A DNA stretch of 64,000 bases from an uncultured Pelagibacteraceae bacterium. GTDB taxonomy: Bacteria; Pseudomonadota; Alphaproteobacteria; Pelagibacterales; Pelagibacteraceae. Location: NCBI GenBank assembly GCA_902615445.1, contig CACMOQ010000004.1, positions 1 through 64,000 of the forward strand, given 5' to 3'. Shown piece after piece: positions 25,054 through 34,014 of the stretch (position 1 is its first letter; every line of letters starts with the position of its first letter). A model generated the notes under the pieces. The model did no database searches. It was given only the letters and a program-made list of their open reading frames with translations, and had not been told where the DNA came from. A program made the position numbers and the translations under genes.

Positions 25054-25851
25054 TTAATTATCTTTCCCCATGATTTCTTCTTCCATATTCCAGATCATTT
25101 CCAGTATCTCTTCTCTTTTTTCAGAAAATTCTTTATTTTTTTTAATCTCTCGTAAATCCTCTTTTAATCCCATCGATGCAAATGGGAGATTGTATTCTTT
25201 ATGTATTCTTCCTGGTCTTGGAGCCATTACATATAATCTTTCACCCAGCAACAAAGCCTCTTCAACAGAGTGAGTAATTAAGATAATTGTTTTTCCTGTC
25301 TCTTTCCAAATTTTTAATACTAAAGATTGCATTTTCTCCCTTGTTAATGCATCTAGTGCACCAAGAGGCTCATCCATTAAAATTAAATCTGGATCATTAA
25401 TTAAACATCTTGCAAGAGCTACCCTTTGTTGCATACCTCCAGATAATTGATAAGTTGGGGTGTTACCAAATCCTTTTAATCCAACTATTTCTAACCATTC
25501 ATCAACTTTTTTTTGAGTTTTAACTGGATCTTCATTTTTCATTCTTAATCCAAAATTGACATTTTCAGCGACAGTCAACCATTCGAATAAAGCTCCTTGT
25601 TGAAAAACCATTCCTCTTTCAACTCCAGGGCCATCTATTTCTTTATCATTAAGAGTTATATTTCCAGAAGTTGGTTTTATAAATCCTGCAGTTATATTTA
25701 ATAAAGTTGTTTTTCCACAACCAGAAGGACCAAGAACAGTAAGCAATTCTCCTTTTTTAAGAGTAAAATTTAAATCTTTTAAAGCGTGAACTGTTTCTCC
25801 TTTAGGAGTTTTAAAAATCATGTTGAGATTTTGAGAAACTAAATCACTCAT
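25054..25851 (-). CDS. tauB: TauB-like sulfonate/taurine ABC transporter ATPase
   Basis: A 265-residue ABC ATPase. Walker A GPSGCGKT (residues 41-48), signature LSGGMQQRVALAR (from 137), Walker B LILMDEPLGALD (from 156) and the switch His in ILITHSVEEALLL are all intact. FQQGALFEWLTVAENV marks the Q-loop of the nitrate/sulfonate/taurine subfamily. It couples ATP hydrolysis to import through the adjoining 640-residue permease, with which it is contiguous. An intrinsic terminator lies upstream, between it and tauA. Exact substrate (taurine, other sulfonate, or another acid) is inferred from neighbours only. Confidence 0.88.
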   Translation of the reverse strand: MSDLVSQNLNMIFKTPKGETVHALKDLNFTLKKGELLTVLGPSGCGKTTLLNITAGFIKPTSGNITLNDKEIDGPGVERGMVFQQGALFEWLTVAENVNFGLRMKNEDPVKTQKKVDEWLEIVGLKGFGNTPTYQLSGGMQQRVALARCLINDPDLILMDEPLGALDALTREKMQSLVLKIWKETGKTIILITHSVEEALLLGERLYVMAPRPGRIHKEYNLPFASMGLKEDLREIKKNKEFSEKREEILEMIWNMEEEIMGKDN

Positions 25852-25878
25852 AAAAATCTTTATATTTGAATTTTTAGT

Positions 25879-25917
25879 AAAAAAATAGGCACCAATTTAT
25901 TACAATTGGCGCCTATT
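25879..25917 (-). terminator. Intrinsic terminator/attenuator between tauA and tauB
   Basis: On the minus strand a 14-bp stem (25904-25917 with 25884-25897, one G-T pair) with a 6-base loop is followed directly by seven T (A-run 25879-25885). It sits after the tauA-like gene and before tauB, so part of the transcripts should stop after the binding-protein gene. This would give the excess of periplasmic binding protein over membrane components usual in such systems. Confidence 0.8.
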
Positions 25918-25938
25918 AAAATTTAAATTACCTTTAAA

Positions 25939-26880
25939 TTACAAAGGTAAGAAACTAGTGTCTACATTTCCTCTTGGAGTTCCCATACCATCTAGGAACG
26001 CCTTAAGATTTCCACTCTCCATAGACTGTTTAGTCTCCTCTGGTGATAGAAATTTAAAGCCACTTAAAGTTTCTTTCATATCAGCAACTTTCATCTCAGA
26101 AGCTTTTGACATTGCATTCATGTCAGATTTACCAGCTTTATATCTAGCATTAGCCTCATGAGTTACTTCTATAAAAGTTCTAAGCATTCCAGGGTTTTCC
26201 TTCATGAACTTTGTAGTCACTGAAGTGATGTCGATACCTAGGATACCAGCATCTCTTGCTTCTTGAACTGTAAGCAATCTTGATCCTACAGCAGTTGCAG
26301 CTTTGATAGAGTTTCCACCAAACAAACATGCCATTACAACATCACCACTAACTAATGCAGCAGCTCCTTCCTCTGGGTCCATTTGAATGATATCCATTTT
26401 TTTTCTGTCTGCTCCAACAACTTTCATACTTTCATCAAAAACGTATTCAGCCATTGTCCCTAGTGGAACAGCAACTTTTTTACCTTCTAATTCTGTTGCA
26501 TTCGCTTTTGTAATTCCAGAAGCGTTAGAAGTAACACAAGTTGTTCCTCCCATTCCGTATTCCATAGCAATATCAACCAATTTAATTGGCGCTTTAGATT
26601 TTACCGCATTAATAAATGGGACTAATCCTTGTGAGTAAGAAATATCTATATCTCCTGCTAACATTGCATCAGTCATTGCACCACCATTTGTGAAATTTGT
26701 CCATTTAACCGGAACACCAAGTGCTTTAGCAAATGCTTTTTTTTGCATATCCTCTAAGTTTGGACTTGGCCATTCTAGAAAGTAAGCAACCCTTACTTCA
26801 TTAGCTGCTGAATTAGCAACTGACATTGAAAGATTAAGAGCTACAAAACATCCAAGAATAAAACTTATTATTTTTTTCAT
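25939..26880 (-). CDS. tauA: TauA-like periplasmic substrate-binding protein
   Basis: A 313-residue binding protein with a signal peptide (MKKIISFILGCFVALNLS, cleavage near residue 25). The mature start NEVRVAYFLEWPSPN and the GDIDISYSQGLVPFINAVKS, LEGKKVAVPLGTMAEYVF and DPEEGAAALVSGDVVMACLFGG segments are those of the NMT1/TauA/SsuA family of sulfonate, nitrate and thiamine-precursor binders. It has an AAGGAAGAGGA ribosome site. As first gene of the operon it should be the most abundant product. Taurine is the first guess because an omega-aminotransferase and alanine dehydrogenase are divergently transcribed; other sulfonates are possible. Confidence 0.85.
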   Translation of the reverse strand: MKKIISFILGCFVALNLSMSVANSAANEVRVAYFLEWPSPNLEDMQKKAFAKALGVPVKWTNFTNGGAMTDAMLAGDIDISYSQGLVPFINAVKSKAPIKLVDIAMEYGMGGTTCVTSNASGITKANATELEGKKVAVPLGTMAEYVFDESMKVVGADRKKMDIIQMDPEEGAAALVSGDVVMACLFGGNSIKAATAVGSRLLTVQEARDAGILGIDITSVTTKFMKENPGMLRTFIEVTHEANARYKAGKSDMNAMSKASEMKVADMKETLSGFKFLSPEETKQSMESGNLKAFLDGMGTPRGNVDTSFLPL

Positions 26881-26968
26881 TTATTCCTCTTCCTTGTTTA
26901 TTTATATCTTTTAAATTTAAGATGAATTTTACCTAGATGTAAAACAAAAAAATGGTCATAATAGTCTT

Positions 26969-26983
26969 ACAACTTAAAGTTGT
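26969..26983. promoter_or_regulatory. 15-base palindrome in the tauA / aminotransferase divergent promoter
   Basis: ACAACTT-A-AAGTTGT is a perfect dyad (7-base arms about one central base) in the 176-base gap between two divergent operons. It lies 88 bases upstream of tauA and 73 bases upstream of the aminotransferase ATG. A regulator bound here could control both the uptake and the catabolic genes. No regulator gene lies next to it. Confidence 0.4.
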
Positions 26984-27056
26984 GACAATTATTTTGGTGG
27001 TTAATTTTACTTAATTAGTCTAAGGATTTGATATTAAACATTTTTAAAATTTATTT

Positions 27057-28403
27057 ATGAGCTCAGAGAAAAGAACAGCAGTCCCTAATTCACTTAACGA
27101 GCATTGGATGCCTTTTACATCTAACAAAGATTTTAAGGAAAATCCAAAGTTAATAGTTGAGGCTAAAGGAGTTTATTTAAAAAATCATCATGGCAAAACA
27201 CAAATTGATGCGAGCTCTGGATTATTTTGTAATCCATTAGGACATGGTAGAAAAGAAATTATAGAGGCAATAACAAATCAATTAAATACCTTGGATTATT
27301 GCCAACCATTTCAACAAGGATTTGGTGGTTCATTTGAATTAGCAACAAGAATTTCAAAACATACTCCAGGAAATTTAAATAAAATTTTTTATACAATTTG
27401 TGGATCAACAGCAGTTGAAACAGCGATCAAGATCAGTATTGCATATCATAAAGCGAGAGGTGAAGGACAAAGATTTAGGTTTGTAGGAAGAGAACGTGCT
27501 TATCATGGGATGAATATAGGAGCTACGTCTGTTGGTGGAATGATTAATAATGTCAAAGCTTACGCAAGCGTTCTAATGCCAGGTGTTGTTCATATGAGAC
27601 ACACACATTTAGATGAACATAAATTTATATCCGGCCAACCTGAAACAGGAGCTGAGATAGCAGATGACTTAGAGAGAATTTGTACAAATTTTGGTTCAGA
27701 AAATATTGCAGCTTGTATTGTTGAACCTATCGCTGGTTCAACAGGAACCTTGGTTCCACCAGTTGGATATTTACAAAGATTAAGAGAACTCTGTGACAAA
27801 CATAAAATACTATTAATTTTTGATGAGGTAATAACTGGCTGGGGAAGAACTGGTTCAGCTTTTGGAGCTCAAGAATTTGGTGTAACACCGGATATAATGA
27901 CAATGGCTAAAGCAACGACTAATGGTATTGTTCCATTTGGTGTGGTTGCTTGTAAAGAGGAAATTTATGATGCAGTGATGGATAATTCTCCAAAAGGTGC
28001 AATAGAATTATTCCATGGATATACTTATTCAGGAATACCTGTTTCAGTAGCAGCAGCATTAGCAGTACAAGATATTTTTGAAAAAGAAGACATTTTTAAT
28101 AGAGCAAAAGAACTAGCTCCATATTTTCAGGAAGGTTTATTTTCTCTGCAAGATATTGATGTAGTGGACAATATAAGAGGATATGGAATGATGGGTGGAA
28201 TTGATATAAAAACCGATGGGCGACCTGGTAAAGCAGGTTTGGCAACTTTTAAACATTGTTACGACGCAGGCGTAAATTTTAAAGCTACAGGAGATTGTTT
28301 GATTATTGCACCAATGTTTATTTGTGAAAAAAAACATATAGACGAAATTATTGAAAAACTTCGAACTGGGATTACTAATTACTCGAAAAGTAAAAAAAAT
28401 TAA
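27057..28403 (+). CDS. Class III omega-amino acid:pyruvate aminotransferase
   Basis: A 448-residue PLP enzyme of the omega-aminotransferase type. LNEHWMPFTSNKDFKENP at the N-terminus is the active-site entrance motif of beta-alanine/omega-amino acid:pyruvate transaminases; FDEVITGWGRTG carries the PLP-binding Asp, and the Lys lies in MTMAKATTNGIVPFG. Taurine:pyruvate aminotransferase belongs to the same class. Paired with alanine dehydrogenase 9 bases downstream, it would deaminate an amine using pyruvate, after which alanine is recycled. Opposite it are TauABC-like genes, so taurine deamination to sulfoacetaldehyde is plausible; beta-alanine or GABA are alternatives. No ribosome site is evident. 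Confidence 0.85.
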   Translation: MSSEKRTAVPNSLNEHWMPFTSNKDFKENPKLIVEAKGVYLKNHHGKTQIDASSGLFCNPLGHGRKEIIEAITNQLNTLDYCQPFQQGFGGSFELATRISKHTPGNLNKIFYTICGSTAVETAIKISIAYHKARGEGQRFRFVGRERAYHGMNIGATSVGGMINNVKAYASVLMPGVVHMRHTHLDEHKFISGQPETGAEIADDLERICTNFGSENIAACIVEPIAGSTGTLVPPVGYLQRLRELCDKHKILLIFDEVITGWGRTGSAFGAQEFGVTPDIMTMAKATTNGIVPFGVVACKEEIYDAVMDNSPKGAIELFHGYTYSGIPVSVAAALAVQDIFEKEDIFNRAKELAPYFQEGLFSLQDIDVVDNIRGYGMMGGIDIKTDGRPGKAGLATFKHCYDAGVNFKATGDCLIIAPMFICEKKHIDEIIEKLRTGITNYSKSKKN

Positions 28404-28412
28404 AATTCGTTA

Positions 28413-29531
28413 ATGAGAATTGGCGTACCTAAAGAAATAAAACCTCAAGAAAATAGAATTGGTTTAACTCCTGATAGTGTGAAAACTCTTGTGTCTGAAG
28501 GCCATCAAGTTTTAGTCGAAAACAATGGAGGGTTTGAAGCTGGTTTTGATAATGATCAATATGTAAAAGCAGGTGCAAAAATTACAAATACAGCATCAGA
28601 TATTTTTAATGATGCAGACATAATTGTTAAAGTTAAAGAGCCCCAAAAAGTTGAAGTAGATATGATTAGAGAAAATCAAATTGTATATACTTATCTTCAT
28701 TTAGCTGTTGCAAAAGAGCTCACAGAAAGTTTAATTAAATCTAAAAGTATTAGTATTGCATATGAAACTGTAACGGATGACAATGGAAGGCTGCCTTTGC
28801 TAGCACCAATGAGTGCGGTTGCGGGTCGTATGTCTGTTCAAGCTGGAGCACATTGTTTAGAAAAAAATCAAAAAGGTAGAGGTGTACTATTGGGTGGAGC
28901 ACCCGGCGGTGAACCAGCCAACGTGTTAATTCTTGGTGGAGGCGTTGTGGGTGAAAATGCTGCAATAATTGCAACTGGTATGAGAGCTAAAGTTCATATA
29001 GTAGATAAATCTGAAGCAAGATTAAAACAATTAGTTCAAATCTTTGGAGATAAAATTATTCCAGAACAAAGTGATAAAATAGACCTAAACAAATTAGTAG
29101 CAGAGGCAGATTTATTAGTTGGCGGTGTTTTAATTCCAGGTGCCGAGGCGCCAAAATTAGTGACTAAAGACATGCTAAAATTAATGAAAAGGGGATCAGT
29201 AATTGTTGATGTGGCTATTGATCAAGGGGGATGCGTTGAAACTAGTAAACCAACTACTCATGGTGACCCAACATTTATAGTAGATGATGTTGTTCATTAC
29301 TGTGTCGCTAATATGCCTGGTGGAGTACCAAGGACTTCTACTTTTGCATTAAACAAAGCTACCCTTCCATATCTAGTGAAATTAGCAAATAAAGGTTATC
29401 AAAAAGTTTTAAGTGAAGATAAAAATTTTTTAGCTGGCTTAAATGTTCATAAAGGACATGTGACCTATAAAGCAGTTGCAGATGTGTTTGGACATCAATA
29501 TGTTGAACCAGGAGAAGCAATCAAAAATTAA
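28413..29531 (+). CDS. ald: Alanine dehydrogenase
   Basis: A 372-residue NAD-dependent L-alanine dehydrogenase. The substrate domain starts RIGVPKEIKPQENRIGLTP, the family signature; VLILGGGVVGENAAIIATGM carries the dinucleotide fold, HLAVAKEL the substrate His, and DVAIDQGGCVETSKPTTH the C-terminal signature. Length is exactly that of bacterial Ald. It returns alanine to pyruvate and releases ammonium, which keeps the upstream aminotransferase running; the pair is the usual way to deaminate taurine or beta-alanine. It is followed 4 bases later by the FAD oxidase-like gene. Confidence 0.95.
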   Translation: MRIGVPKEIKPQENRIGLTPDSVKTLVSEGHQVLVENNGGFEAGFDNDQYVKAGAKITNTASDIFNDADIIVKVKEPQKVEVDMIRENQIVYTYLHLAVAKELTESLIKSKSISIAYETVTDDNGRLPLLAPMSAVAGRMSVQAGAHCLEKNQKGRGVLLGGAPGGEPANVLILGGGVVGENAAIIATGMRAKVHIVDKSEARLKQLVQIFGDKIIPEQSDKIDLNKLVAEADLLVGGVLIPGAEAPKLVTKDMLKLMKRGSVIVDVAIDQGGCVETSKPTTHGDPTFIVDDVVHYCVANMPGGVPRTSTFALNKATLPYLVKLANKGYQKVLSEDKNFLAGLNVHKGHVTYKAVADVFGHQYVEPGEAIKN

Positions 29532-29535
29532 TTAA

Positions 29536-31980
29536 ATGGAAAAAAAACTTCCAAGTAGCACTAAAGTAGTTGTTATAGGTGGTGGCGTAGTAGGTTGCTC
29601 TGTTGCTTATCATTTAGCTAAATTTGGTTGTAAAGATACAATTCTTTTAGAGAGAGATCAGTTAACATCGGGGACAACTTGGCATGCAGCTGGTCTTGTA
29701 AGCCAATTAGGTCCAACAGCTGCAGTTACAAAAATAAGAAAATATACTTTAGATTTGTATAAAAAACTTGAGAAAGAAGTTGATCACTCTGCAGGTTTAA
29801 GATTAAACGGAGCTCTTTCAATAGCACAAAATAAAGGAAGATGGCAAGAACTCCAGAGACAAGCAACAACCGCACAACTTTATGATGTTGATGTAAGAAT
29901 TTTAGATAAAAATCAAATAAAAAAAGATTATCCAATAATAAACACTGACGAAGTAATTGGTGGAATTTTAATGCCAGGTGATGGATCTGCAGATCCATCA
30001 GGCGTTACTCATATGCTTGCAAAAGGTGCAAGAATGGAGGGTGCTCAAATTTTTGAAAAATCACCAGTAGAGGAAATTTTGATTAAAGATAGAAAAATCT
30101 TAGGTGTTAAAGTTAATGGTCAAATAATTGATTGTGAATATATTGTTTTAGCCTCAGGCATGTGGTCAAGACAAATAGGGGAAAAAGCTGGAGTAAGTAT
30201 TCCACTTTATCCTGCTGAGCATTTTTATATTATTACGGAGCCAATAGAAAATCTTTCTAAAACTTTACCAGTTATTAGAGATTTTGATAATCGAACTTAT
30301 ATTAAAGAGGATGCCGGCAAAATATTAGTTGGAATTTTTGAAGGAAATTCCATACCTGCTTGGAATGATACAAATAAAGTTCCTGAGGATTTCTCTTTTG
30401 GTGAGTTTCAAGAAAATTTTGAACATTTTGAACCCTATTTAGCTTCTGCAATTGAAAGATTTCCAATTTTAGAAAAAGCAGGTATTAGAAAATTTTTTTC
30501 AGGTCCAGAATCTTTTACACCTGATACAAATACGTTATTAGGAGAAGTTCCAGAGATTAAAAATTTTTTTGTTTGCTGCGGATTAAACAGTATCGGAATT
30601 GGTAGTGGAGGAGGTGTTGGTAAAGTAACGGCAGAATGGCTTATGACAGGACATATCAATGAGGATATTTTTAGTTATGATATAAAAAGATTTCAAAAAT
30701 TTCATTCAGATCTGGGATTTATCAAAAATAGAATTACTGAGTCTTTGGGTGATTTGTATGGAATGCACTGGCCATTTAAACAACATCGGACTTCAAGAAA
30801 TGTAAAACAGCTCCCTCATCATGAAAATTTAAAAAGTTTTGGAGCTTGTTTTGGTGTTTCTGGTGGATACGAAAGACCTATGTGGTTTGCCTTAGATGGT
30901 GAAAAGGCTGAATACAAATACAGTTATAATTATCAAAGCTGGTATCCCTCAGCAGAATATGAAACACATAACACTAGGAAAAATGTTGGTCTCTTTGATT
31001 TAACTCCTTTTTCAAAATTTGAAATTAAATCTGATAAAGCACATCAAGAATTACAAAAAATATGTACGGCAAATATTAAAAAAGATGCTGGTAAATGTAC
31101 CTATACTCATATGTTAAATTCAGATGGAGGTATTGAGGCTGATTTAACAGTAGTATCGGTAGATGAAAATCATTTTAGAATAATTAGCTCTGCAGCAACA
31201 AGGGAAAGAGATAAACATCATATAAAAAAGCATTTAAATAAAGATATTGAATTAGAGGATGTGACTGATGATTATTGTGTTTTTGGTTTATTTGGACCTA
31301 AAAGTAGAGATTTAATGAATTCATTGAGCAATGATAATTTTAGCAATGAAAATTTTAGATTTGGTACTGCAAAATTTATTTCAATCGAAGATACTAAAAT
31401 TTGGACACAGAGATTATCTTATGTTGGAGAGCTTGGCTATGAACTATATGTGGAAGTTAAAGACGCAAAAAAAATTTATGAATTAATAGTTAATAAAGGT
31501 AAAGATTTTAATCTTTCTAATTGTGGTATGCACGCGATGGATATAATGAGAATGGAAAGTGGTTTTTTACATTGGGGTCATGATATTTCACCTGAGGAAA
31601 ATCAATATCAAGCAGGCCTTTCTTTTACGATAAGCAATAAAAAAAATGTAGATTTTATAGGTAAAAAAGCTTTAGAAAAAATTGATAAAAAAAAGATTAA
31701 AACAAGATTTGCTATGTTTACTTTAAAAGATAGTAAACCTGGTGAGCCATTATTACTTCATGACGAACCCATTTATTTAAAAGACCAAATAATTGGCAAA
31801 TCAACTTCAGGTAATTATTCATTTAACTTTAAAAAAAATCTTACCTTCAGTTACATAAGTAATTATTTTTCTAATGAGCAACTAAAAAATAGTGAATTAT
31901 TTATTGAAGTTGAAAAAAAGAAATATGAAATTGAAATGATTAACGAGCCATTGAAGCAGACTAATTTTAAGAATAATTAA
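29536..31980 (+). CDS. Dimethylglycine/sarcosine dehydrogenase-like FAD enzyme with GcvT domains
   Basis: An 814-residue two-part protein. Residues 1-about 400 are a D-amino-acid-oxidase-type flavoprotein (VVVIGGGVVGCSVAYHLAKFG dinucleotide motif and TSGTTWHAAGLVSQLG, where the His normally links FAD). The rest is the GcvT-like tetrahydrofolate domain plus its C-terminal barrel (GVSGGYERPMWFA, LSYVGELGYELYVE). Homologues demethylate dimethylglycine or sarcosine, passing the methyl group to folate as C1 units. SAR11 cells carry several such paralogues for betaine use. It is in one operon with the aminotransferase and ald. The exact amine is unresolved. It overlaps the convergent BASS gene by 4 bases. 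Confidence 0.88.
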   Translation: MEKKLPSSTKVVVIGGGVVGCSVAYHLAKFGCKDTILLERDQLTSGTTWHAAGLVSQLGPTAAVTKIRKYTLDLYKKLEKEVDHSAGLRLNGALSIAQNKGRWQELQRQATTAQLYDVDVRILDKNQIKKDYPIINTDEVIGGILMPGDGSADPSGVTHMLAKGARMEGAQIFEKSPVEEILIKDRKILGVKVNGQIIDCEYIVLASGMWSRQIGEKAGVSIPLYPAEHFYIITEPIENLSKTLPVIRDFDNRTYIKEDAGKILVGIFEGNSIPAWNDTNKVPEDFSFGEFQENFEHFEPYLASAIERFPILEKAGIRKFFSGPESFTPDTNTLLGEVPEIKNFFVCCGLNSIGIGSGGGVGKVTAEWLMTGHINEDIFSYDIKRFQKFHSDLGFIKNRITESLGDLYGMHWPFKQHRTSRNVKQLPHHENLKSFGACFGVSGGYERPMWFALDGEKAEYKYSYNYQSWYPSAEYETHNTRKNVGLFDLTPFSKFEIKSDKAHQELQKICTANIKKDAGKCTYTHMLNSDGGIEADLTVVSVDENHFRIISSAATRERDKHHIKKHLNKDIELEDVTDDYCVFGLFGPKSRDLMNSLSNDNFSNENFRFGTAKFISIEDTKIWTQRLSYVGELGYELYVEVKDAKKIYELIVNKGKDFNLSNCGMHAMDIMRMESGFLHWGHDISPEENQYQAGLSFTISNKKNVDFIGKKALEKIDKKKIKTRFAMFTLKDSKPGEPLLLHDEPIYLKDQIIGKSTSGNYSFNFKKNLTFSYISNYFSNEQLKNSELFIEVEKKKYEIEMINEPLKQTNFKNN

Positions 31981-32825
31981 TTTTTATCTCTCAATAGATA
32001 AATAAAGATAAAACCAGTTATGTACATAATAAGTGCATAAGCAGCAGTTGGCACAACATAGGCTACATTATCAAAAATTTGCGTAGCAACAAAAACAGCT
32101 AATGTTCCGTTTTGCAAACCACATTCCAAAGATATGCACTTCATTTGTGGTATTCCTGATGCAAAAAATTTTGCAATGTAAAATGCTAAAATCATCATTA
32201 TTATATTTAAAGTTAAGACTGCAGTACCAGCTTGTGCCAAATAACTAAAGATATTTTCTCTTTCTTCGACCCAAACTGCAATAAAAACTATTATAAATAA
32301 TAATCCAGTAATTTTATTAATCATTTTTAAGTTTGAGGAAATGAAATTATCTGCAAAGGATCTAATGATCATCCCAAAAATTACGGGAACTGTTACCACT
32401 AATGCCATCTTAATTGCTATTCCCGTCATTGTAATTTCTTTGGACATTTCGGTAACATTTAGTAAATCAGCAGAAGTGAAAACAATAAATGGTACCGAAA
32501 TTATACTTATTAAACTTCCAACTGCTGTGAGTGATATTGATAATGCAACATCCCCGTTTGAAAATTTTGTTAAAACATTTGACGTTACACCTCCTGGAGC
32601 AGAAGCTATAATCATTAAACCTAAAGCTATTTCAATTGGAAGCCTTAAAACTAAAATTATAAGATAAGCAATAATTGGTAAAAGAATTATTTGACAAATG
32701 ATACCAACTAAAAAATCTTTAGGAGTAGTAAGCACTCTTTTAAAATCTTTGATGGCAAGTCCCAATCCAAGACCTAACATTATTAGCGCAAGCGCTATCG
32801 GCGCTATTTTAGTTACTATCTCCAT
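31977..32825 (-). CDS. Bile acid:sodium symporter (BASS) family transporter
   Basis: A 282-residue membrane protein with about nine helices. Two family signatures are clear: IIASAPGGVTSNVLT and the C-terminal LECGLQNGTLAVFVATQ, which form the crossed sodium and substrate site. Bacterial BASS proteins carry keto acids, pantoate, steroids or sulfated compounds with sodium; the substrate is not predictable here. Transcribed alone, between the convergent demethylase gene (4-base overlap) and, 48 bases upstream, the regulator gene in the same direction; the two could share a message. Confidence 0.85.
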   Translation of the reverse strand: MEIVTKIAPIALALIMLGLGLGLAIKDFKRVLTTPKDFLVGIICQIILLPIIAYLIILVLRLPIEIALGLMIIASAPGGVTSNVLTKFSNGDVALSISLTAVGSLISIISVPFIVFTSADLLNVTEMSKEITMTGIAIKMALVVTVPVIFGMIIRSFADNFISSNLKMINKITGLLFIIVFIAVWVEERENIFSYLAQAGTAVLTLNIIMMILAFYIAKFFASGIPQMKCISLECGLQNGTLAVFVATQIFDNVAYVVPTAAYALIMYITGFIFIYLLRDKN

Positions 32826-32873
32826 GTATCTACTGAATATTATATATAAAATTTTTTCTTAAATTAAAGTAAA

Positions 32874-33899
32874 TTATGAGACCATACAGAGATTAAGGAT
32901 TTTTCTTAAAAATTTGGCTTTATCCTTGAAGATAATTTTTTGATGAGGAAGTACTCTTTTGATGTTAAAAGTGGAAAGGACATATTGTTTTTTATCATTT
33001 AATTTTAAGTAATTAGTTTTAACTAAAAATTTACATTTTCTAATTACAGTCGCTCTTGGAATAGTAGTCATGTCGGAGATAGACATAGCACTAACTCCGT
33101 TTGTTATAATTTTTTTTCCTCGAATTAGTTGAGTATTAAAATCTAAATAATTTTTAGCTACTTGTTTATGAAAATTTATATAATCGAGTGAATTTTTTTT
33201 ATTTTTATTTTTATTCTTATCTTCAAAAATTTTACTGTAATTGAAAGCTTGATTCATGCAAACAGTTCCCCAAATGTGAAATGTAGTTAAATCCTCAAAC
33301 ATCTCGTGGTAGCCAATCACAGTAGGTATTTGCATTTTATAAAACCATCGCCAGGTCGAGGTAAAGTTTTTTTTTAGAATATTTTCAACATATTTGGTAT
33401 CAAGTTTTTTTGAATAAAGTTTTTCTTTACTTAAAATTTCCGATACTAGTAAAATATATCTAGATGTGTATTTCATTTGATTTTCTGGCTTGATAAAGGA
33501 AAAAGTACTTCGATCAATTATGATTTGTTTTTTAATTCTTTTTAGTACTCCGATCTTTTCAAGCTCTAAGACTTTACGTCTAACTGTCTCTTTTGGTAAT
33601 TGAAGTTTTTCACATAGTTCCGAGATATTAAATTTATCAATTTGAAGATAAGATTTTGAGTAAAATTGATCATAAGTTAATTTAATATTCATTTGATCGT
33701 AAAACTGCAGAGTTTTTTCGACCAAAGAAATGATAATCAAATATTTGTAATGATCTTTGAATGCTTGATAAACTGCATTCATCCATTTCCATTGATGAGC
33801 AATCCAATCTTTTCCTAATTGGTCATAATTGGCCATCACATGTTCATAAACCTGTTCATCATTTATTACTTTTGAGAAATCAATTTGTTGAAGGGACAT
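32874..33899 (-). CDS. Putative transcriptional regulator with two helix-turn-helix segments
   Basis: A 341-residue protein. Residues 91-120 (NISELCEKLQLPKETVRRKV) form a clear winged-helix recognition unit, and residues 271-300 (MSISDMTTIPRATVIRKCKF) form a second one of the same kind. The flanking helical regions are aromatic and unlike known effector domains. I do not recognise the family. It has divergent neighbours, two small paralogous membrane-protein genes, and three phased ACCCANNNTG motifs in the intergenic region, which suggests that it regulates itself and them. A two-domain DNA-binding protein that contacts paired sites is a reasonable model. Confidence 0.6.
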   Translation of the reverse strand: MSLQQIDFSKVINDEQVYEHVMANYDQLGKDWIAHQWKWMNAVYQAFKDHYKYLIIISLVEKTLQFYDQMNIKLTYDQFYSKSYLQIDKFNISELCEKLQLPKETVRRKVLELEKIGVLKRIKKQIIIDRSTFSFIKPENQMKYTSRYILLVSEILSKEKLYSKKLDTKYVENILKKNFTSTWRWFYKMQIPTVIGYHEMFEDLTTFHIWGTVCMNQAFNYSKIFEDKNKNKNKKNSLDYINFHKQVAKNYLDFNTQLIRGKKIITNGVSAMSISDMTTIPRATVIRKCKFLVKTNYLKLNDKKQYVLSTFNIKRVLPHQKIIFKDKAKFLRKILNLCMVS

Positions 33900-33920
33900 A
33901 ATTTAATTATGTTATTTGAA

Positions 33921-34014
33921 ACCCAAAATGAACATGTGTCAATAAAATAGTGACCCATTTTGAACTTACATTTATTTGTATTATTTTGTCTTATGAATTT
34001 AAATACCCAATATG
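33921..34014 (+). repeat. Three phased ACCCANNNTG motifs in the regulator / mini-protein promoter
   Basis: Copies at 33921 (ACCCAAAATG), 33953 (ACCCATTTTG) and 34005 (ACCCAATATG) share ACCCANNNTG on the plus strand. The first two extend to GAAC, giving 10 of 13 identities. Spacing between starts is 32 and 52 bases, close to 3 and 5 helical turns, so all face the same side of the DNA. A weaker, inverted copy lies at 34246-34258 before the second mini-gene. The layout resembles operators for the two-HTH regulator. Confidence 0.5.

Noticed and set aside
33901..34011. CRISPR-like repeat array
   Set aside because: Only three short degenerate motifs with unequal spacing and no cas genes; better explained as regulatory sites.
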